Made by a program: the position numbers and the translations under genes. The notes under the pieces were generated by a model that was given only the letters and a program-made list of their open reading frames with translations, did no database searches and was not told the origin of the DNA. Positions 61,104-64,000 of a stretch of DNA of 64,000 nt are shown piece by piece. Positions within the stretch are counted from its first letter, which is position 1. Every line of letters starts with the position of its first letter. This stretch comes from Ammoniphilus oxalaticus (GTDB lineage: Bacteria > Bacillota > Bacilli > Aneurinibacillales > RAOX-1), in contig NZ_MCHY01000008.1 in NCBI RefSeq assembly GCF_003609605.1, positions 682,001 through 746,000 of the forward strand, read 5' to 3'.

Positions 61104-61889
61104 ATGGAACAAACTTCAGCGATTCGAATTGAGCAGGTAAATAAAACATTTTCAAACAAAAACGAAGTGTTTCAAGTTCTCTCCGATGTATCGCTTACAA
61201 TTGAGAAAGGGGAGATCATTTCGATCCTGGGGGAGAGCGGCTGTGGAAAGAGCACGCTATTAAACATTATCGGCGGCTTTGAAAAAGCGGATCAAGGTGG
61301 GGTTTATCTCAATGGAAATCTCGTCACAAAACCAAGTAATCACTGCTTGATGCTTTTTCAAGATTACGGTTTGTTGCCGTGGAGATCTGTTCTTAAAAAT
61401 GTAGAGCTCGGTTTAGAACAGTTGCTAATCACGGCAGGGCAAAGGCGCGAACGAGCGCTCCACTATTTGGCGTTAGTCGGTTTGCTAGATAGAGTAGATC
61501 TGTTCCCGCATGAGCTTTCTGGCGGTATGAAGCAAAGAGTCGGGATCGCCCGAGCGCTCGCTATGCAACCAGAACTTATTTTGATGGATGAACCGTTCGC
61601 TGCCCTGGATACATTTAACCGCTACTATTTACAAGATGAGTTACTGCGCATCCAGGAACACGAGCAAACAACGATGATCATTGTGACCCATGATATTGAC
61701 GAGGCGATTTATTTATCGGACCGCATCTTTATTATGCATCCTCATCCGGGTCGCATCCATCGAGAAATTGCGGTGTCGCTTGAGAAACCGAGAGACCGTA
61801 GTCACCGAGATTTTCAATATTATCGAAAAATGATTTTAGAGGAATTTCATTTTAATCGCTCAGAAATAGAGCTAGAATACAGTATTTGA
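61104..61889 (+). CDS. NitT/TauT-type ABC transporter ATPase
   Basis: The 261-residue ATPase has Walker A GESGCGKST, a Q-loop in MLFQDYGLLPWRSVLKNV, signature LSGGMKQRVGIARAL and Walker B LILMDEPFAALD. The LLPW-x-V pattern marks the nitrate/sulfonate/taurine/thiamine-precursor import group (SsuB, TauB, NrtD, ThiZ). ATG 61104 is 10 bases after GGGGG. It overlaps the region of the next gene by a few bases in a longer frame only. Confidence 0.9.
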   Translation: MEQTSAIRIEQVNKTFSNKNEVFQVLSDVSLTIEKGEIISILGESGCGKSTLLNIIGGFEKADQGGVYLNGNLVTKPSNHCLMLFQDYGLLPWRSVLKNVELGLEQLLITAGQRRERALHYLALVGLLDRVDLFPHELSGGMKQRVGIARALAMQPELILMDEPFAALDTFNRYYLQDELLRIQEHEQTTMIIVTHDIDEAIYLSDRIFIMHPHPGRIHREIAVSLEKPRDRSHRDFQYYRKMILEEFHFNRSEIELEYSI

Positions 61890-61915
61890 TATTAAATAGA
61901 GATCGAGGAGAAACC

Positions 61916-62887
61916 ATGAAAAAAATCATTCAACGCATATCACTATTGTTCATCATCATGGCGATGGCAGTGATATCCGCATGCGGAAATACAGGAGTAG
62001 ACAGTTCTAATTTATCTGAAGGGGACGCGAAAAGAACAGTGAAGATTGGTTATTTACCGATCACTCACGCCGTGCCGCTTTATATTGAAAAGGAACTAGA
62101 AGGGTATAGTCATTTCGATTTAGAGCTGGTCAAGTTTGGCGCATGGCCTGATTTAATTGATGCGTTAAATACAGGAAGTATTGACGGGGCTTCGATGCTG
62201 GTCACCCTTGCCATGAAGGCAAAGGAGCAAGGCATTGATTTAAAGGCTGTTGCTTTAGGGCATAAGGACGGTAACGTGCTCGTTGTCGGTAATGATATTG
62301 AGAACGTAGCTGATCTGAAAGGGAAGAACTTTGCGATTCCACACAAATTCTCTTCCCACAATATTTTACTTTACCAAATGTTAAAACAAAACGGGATGAC
62401 GTATGACGATATCACCCTGATTGAGCTTCCGCCAGCGGAAATGCCAGCCGCCCTTTCAGAAGGTCGGATTGCGGGGTACGTCGTGGCAGAGCCATTCGGA
62501 GCCATCTCCGTAGCGATTGAACGAGGCAAAGTGCTTTATCAAGATTATGATGTCTGGGAAAATTCAATCGACTGTATGCTCGTTTTACGTAATGATTTTA
62601 TTGATAATGAATTCGAAATTGCCCAAGAATTTGTAGACTACTATCTAAAAGCGGGCGAAGTTGCCGAGAAAAAAGATGAAGATACATTTGAAATGTCTTC
62701 TCGCTATATGAGTGTGGAAAAGGATGTATTGGATCTTTCCTTCCAGTGGATTCGTTACGATGATTTAAAGATTACGGAAGAAGATTACGCCGAATTGGTC
62801 GACTACTTAATTGAGATGAAATTACAAGAACACCCGCCAACATTTGAAGAGTTCGTGGATAATCGTCTCATAGATCAAGTGAAGTGA
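61916..62887 (+). CDS. NitT/TauT-type ABC substrate-binding lipoprotein
   Basis: The 323-residue lipoprotein has a lipobox ISAC (Cys near residue 23), then a type II binding fold: VKIGYLPITHAVPLYIEKE, FGAWPDLIDALNTGSIDGAS, and GYVVAEPFGAISVAI. This layout matches binding proteins for nitrate, sulfonates, taurine or pyrimidine precursors. The ligand cannot be assigned. ATG 61916 lies six bases after GAGGAG. Confidence 0.88.
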   Translation: MKKIIQRISLLFIIMAMAVISACGNTGVDSSNLSEGDAKRTVKIGYLPITHAVPLYIEKELEGYSHFDLELVKFGAWPDLIDALNTGSIDGASMLVTLAMKAKEQGIDLKAVALGHKDGNVLVVGNDIENVADLKGKNFAIPHKFSSHNILLYQMLKQNGMTYDDITLIELPPAEMPAALSEGRIAGYVVAEPFGAISVAIERGKVLYQDYDVWENSIDCMLVLRNDFIDNEFEIAQEFVDYYLKAGEVAEKKDEDTFEMSSRYMSVEKDVLDLSFQWIRYDDLKITEEDYAELVDYLIEMKLQEHPPTFEEFVDNRLIDQVK

Positions 62888-62891
62888 TAGC

Positions 62892-63656
62892 ATGAGTAAT
62901 GCAAGACATGTTACAAATGTGGCGCTTGGTTTTGTCATATTGCTCGGAGTATGGCAGGCCATCGTTATTATCGGGCAATACGAATCCGCGTTATTTCCTA
63001 GCCCATTGAAGGTAGGAGCTGGCTTAATGCAAATGATCCAAGACGGCAGTATTTTCGTTCACCTGCGGGTGAGTGTTGGACGTTTTTTAGTCGGCTATTT
63101 ATTAGCCGTTACTTCGGCGATCGTGTTCGGGCTTATTTTAGGCAGAATTTCCGCGCTATGGGGAATCATCGACCCGATTGCTCAAGTGATTCGGCCAATT
63201 TCTCCGATTGCTTGGTCGCCGTTTATTGTGCTGTGGTTTGGAATTGGAGATATGCCGGCGATCGTGGTGATCTTCATTGCCGCTTTCTTTCCTGTTTTAA
63301 TGACAACGGTGAGCGCGGTCAAGAAAGTCGACGAAACGTATTTAAAAGTTGCTCAAAATTTTGAGTTGAATCAGCTGGATTTGATTCGTAAAATCATCTT
63401 TCCGGCCGCCTTCCCAACGATTGCGAATGGGTTGCATATTGCGGTCGGAACGGCTTGGATTTTCCTCGTGTCCGGTGAGATGGTCGGTACCCAATCGGGA
63501 TTAGGCTATTTGATTATTGATTCTAGAAACTCAATGCGCTTAGATTTAGTCATGGCGGGGATCGTCGTGATCGGTCTGGCGGGGCTTGCCCTTGATAAGG
63601 CCGTTGGACAATTGGAAAAGCGAATCAATCGCGTGTGGGGAAGAGCGGAGCATTAG
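62892..63656 (+). CDS. NitT/TauT-type ABC permease
   Basis: The 254-residue permease has about six helices: an N-terminal helix, FPSPLKVGAGLMQMIQDGS, then VHLRVSVGRFLVGYLLA, RPISPIAWSPFIVLWFGIGD and the coupling loop around FPTIANGLHIAVGTAWIFLVSGEM. It starts four bases after the binding protein stop. The order (flavoprotein, ATPase, binding protein, permease) suggests that the imported compound is the flavoprotein's substrate. Confidence 0.92.
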   Translation: MSNARHVTNVALGFVILLGVWQAIVIIGQYESALFPSPLKVGAGLMQMIQDGSIFVHLRVSVGRFLVGYLLAVTSAIVFGLILGRISALWGIIDPIAQVIRPISPIAWSPFIVLWFGIGDMPAIVVIFIAAFFPVLMTTVSAVKKVDETYLKVAQNFELNQLDLIRKIIFPAAFPTIANGLHIAVGTAWIFLVSGEMVGTQSGLGYLIIDSRNSMRLDLVMAGIVVIGLAGLALDKAVGQLEKRINRVWGRAEH

Positions 63657-63679
63657 CGCGCCTTCACTACTGACATGAG

Positions 63680-63725
63680 AAAACCCCCATAGGTAATCGA
63701 AGAGAGGAACCTAAGGGGGTTTTTG
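63680..63725. terminator. Bidirectional intrinsic terminator
   Basis: AAAACCCCC and TAGGT pair with ACCTA and GGGGGTTTTT in an interrupted stem. It closes the ABC operon and the convergent GNAT gene. Confidence 0.82.
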
Positions 63726-63762
63726 TCGTTGTTGAAGACAGGCTCAGAGAAGGTCCTTGTGT

Positions 63763-64000
63763 CTACAGCTGTTTTGTAAGCGCCACATGCGGAATGCCAT
63801 CCTCCATGAAGACTTCGGAGTTCGTAACGTAGCCTAATTTGCGGTAAAAACCTTCCGCTTGCGTCTGTCCATGGATTAAAGCTTTCGTAAACCCTTGTTC
63901 CCGGGCGATCTGTTCCAGCGTTTCGATGATAACTTTGCCCAAGCCGTGTTTGCGGTAAGGGGCAAGGATGCAAATTCTTTCCAGTTTTGCCTGGTCTTTG
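63763..64000 (-). CDS. GNAT family N-acetyltransferase, truncated by the window edge
   Basis: The last 79 codons of a minus-strand gene run from the right edge to TAG at 63763-63765. The acetyl-CoA-binding motif is present (RICILAPYRKHGLGKVIIE), followed by ALIHGQTQAEGFYRKLGY, then FMEDGIPHVALTKQL. HGQ...A..FYRKLGY with GIPH is the ElaA/YjcF-like GNAT pattern. The substrate is unknown, and the N-terminal part lies outside the window. Confidence 0.82.
   Translation of the reverse strand, partial: KDQAKLERICILAPYRKHGLGKVIIETLEQIAREQGFTKALIHGQTQAEGFYRKLGYVTNSEVFMEDGIPHVALTKQL

Noticed and set aside
63653-63973. 106-codon minus-strand frame at the right edge
   Set aside because: It is in a different frame from the GNAT gene, which has clear acetyl-CoA-binding motifs over the same bases.

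Overview
The window looks like chromosomal DNA from an aerobic, spore-forming, low-to-mid-GC Bacillota of the Bacillales type. The support is an alpha/beta-type SASP (42676-42894), a YhcN/YlaJ-type spore lipoprotein (42033-42560), several Bacillus-type conserved genes (YtwI, YojF, YisL, YkuK, FadN-FadA-FadE), strong AGGAGG-type ribosome binding sites, many TTG/GTG starts and intrinsic terminators with T tracts. The organism can respire nitrous oxide. I see no phage, insertion sequence, CRISPR array, rRNA or tRNA.

Layout. 0-14.4 kb: mostly single-gene or two-gene units: the end of a DUF2249 gene, a chemoreceptor, aspartase with a DUF441 membrane protein, formate-tetrahydrofolate ligase, small Bacillus proteins, an ankyrin protein, an M29 aminopeptidase, YihY, MobA, a kinase-like PASTA protein that lacks the catalytic residues, and a TauE/SafE exporter. 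14.6-21.7 kb: an RsbR-like STAS protein, the fused MsrA-MsrB, an array of 82-bp tandem repeats, remnants of a ferrous-iron (feoB) locus, small genes and topoisomerase III. 21.8-28.7 kb: a complete clade II type nitrous-oxide reductase operon (nosC-nosZ-nosB-nosD-nosY-nosF plus two lipoprotein genes) behind an FNR/CRP-like promoter. 29-36 kb: YkuK, a UspA-HPP pair behind a perfect TGTGA-N6-TCACA box, an iron-sulfur aldo/keto reductase, a muramoyl amidase, DeoD and RarD.

36.3-41.7 kb: the fatty acid beta-oxidation operon fadN-fadA-fadE, followed by a second, degenerate repeat cluster. 42-52 kb: divergent sporulation genes, a HAD phosphatase, a MASE3-PAS-GGDEF-EAL protein, an LRAT-like protein without its catalytic Cys, a hydrolase, and a three-gene operon holding a two-subunit PEP-synthase/rifampin-phosphotransferase-like enzyme plus an MFS exporter. 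51.9-52.2 kb: a probable 6S RNA. 52.5-57 kb: the livKHMGF branched-chain amino acid importer. 57-64 kb: a NUDIX hydrolase, a nitroreductase, an acyl-CoA-dehydrogenase-like gene in front of a NitT/TauT-type ABC importer, and the end of a GNAT acetyltransferase.

Physiologically, the nos operon and the UspA-HPP unit (HPP proteins are linked to nitrite transport in phototrophs) carry the same kind of FNR-type box and are probably co-induced when oxygen is low. MobA, and possibly the DUF2249 protein, fit the same anaerobic respiration theme. The least explained parts are the split PEP-synthase-like/MFS operon, the ACAD-like/ABC operon, the catalytically dead kinase-like and LRAT-like proteins, and the two intergenic repeat clusters.
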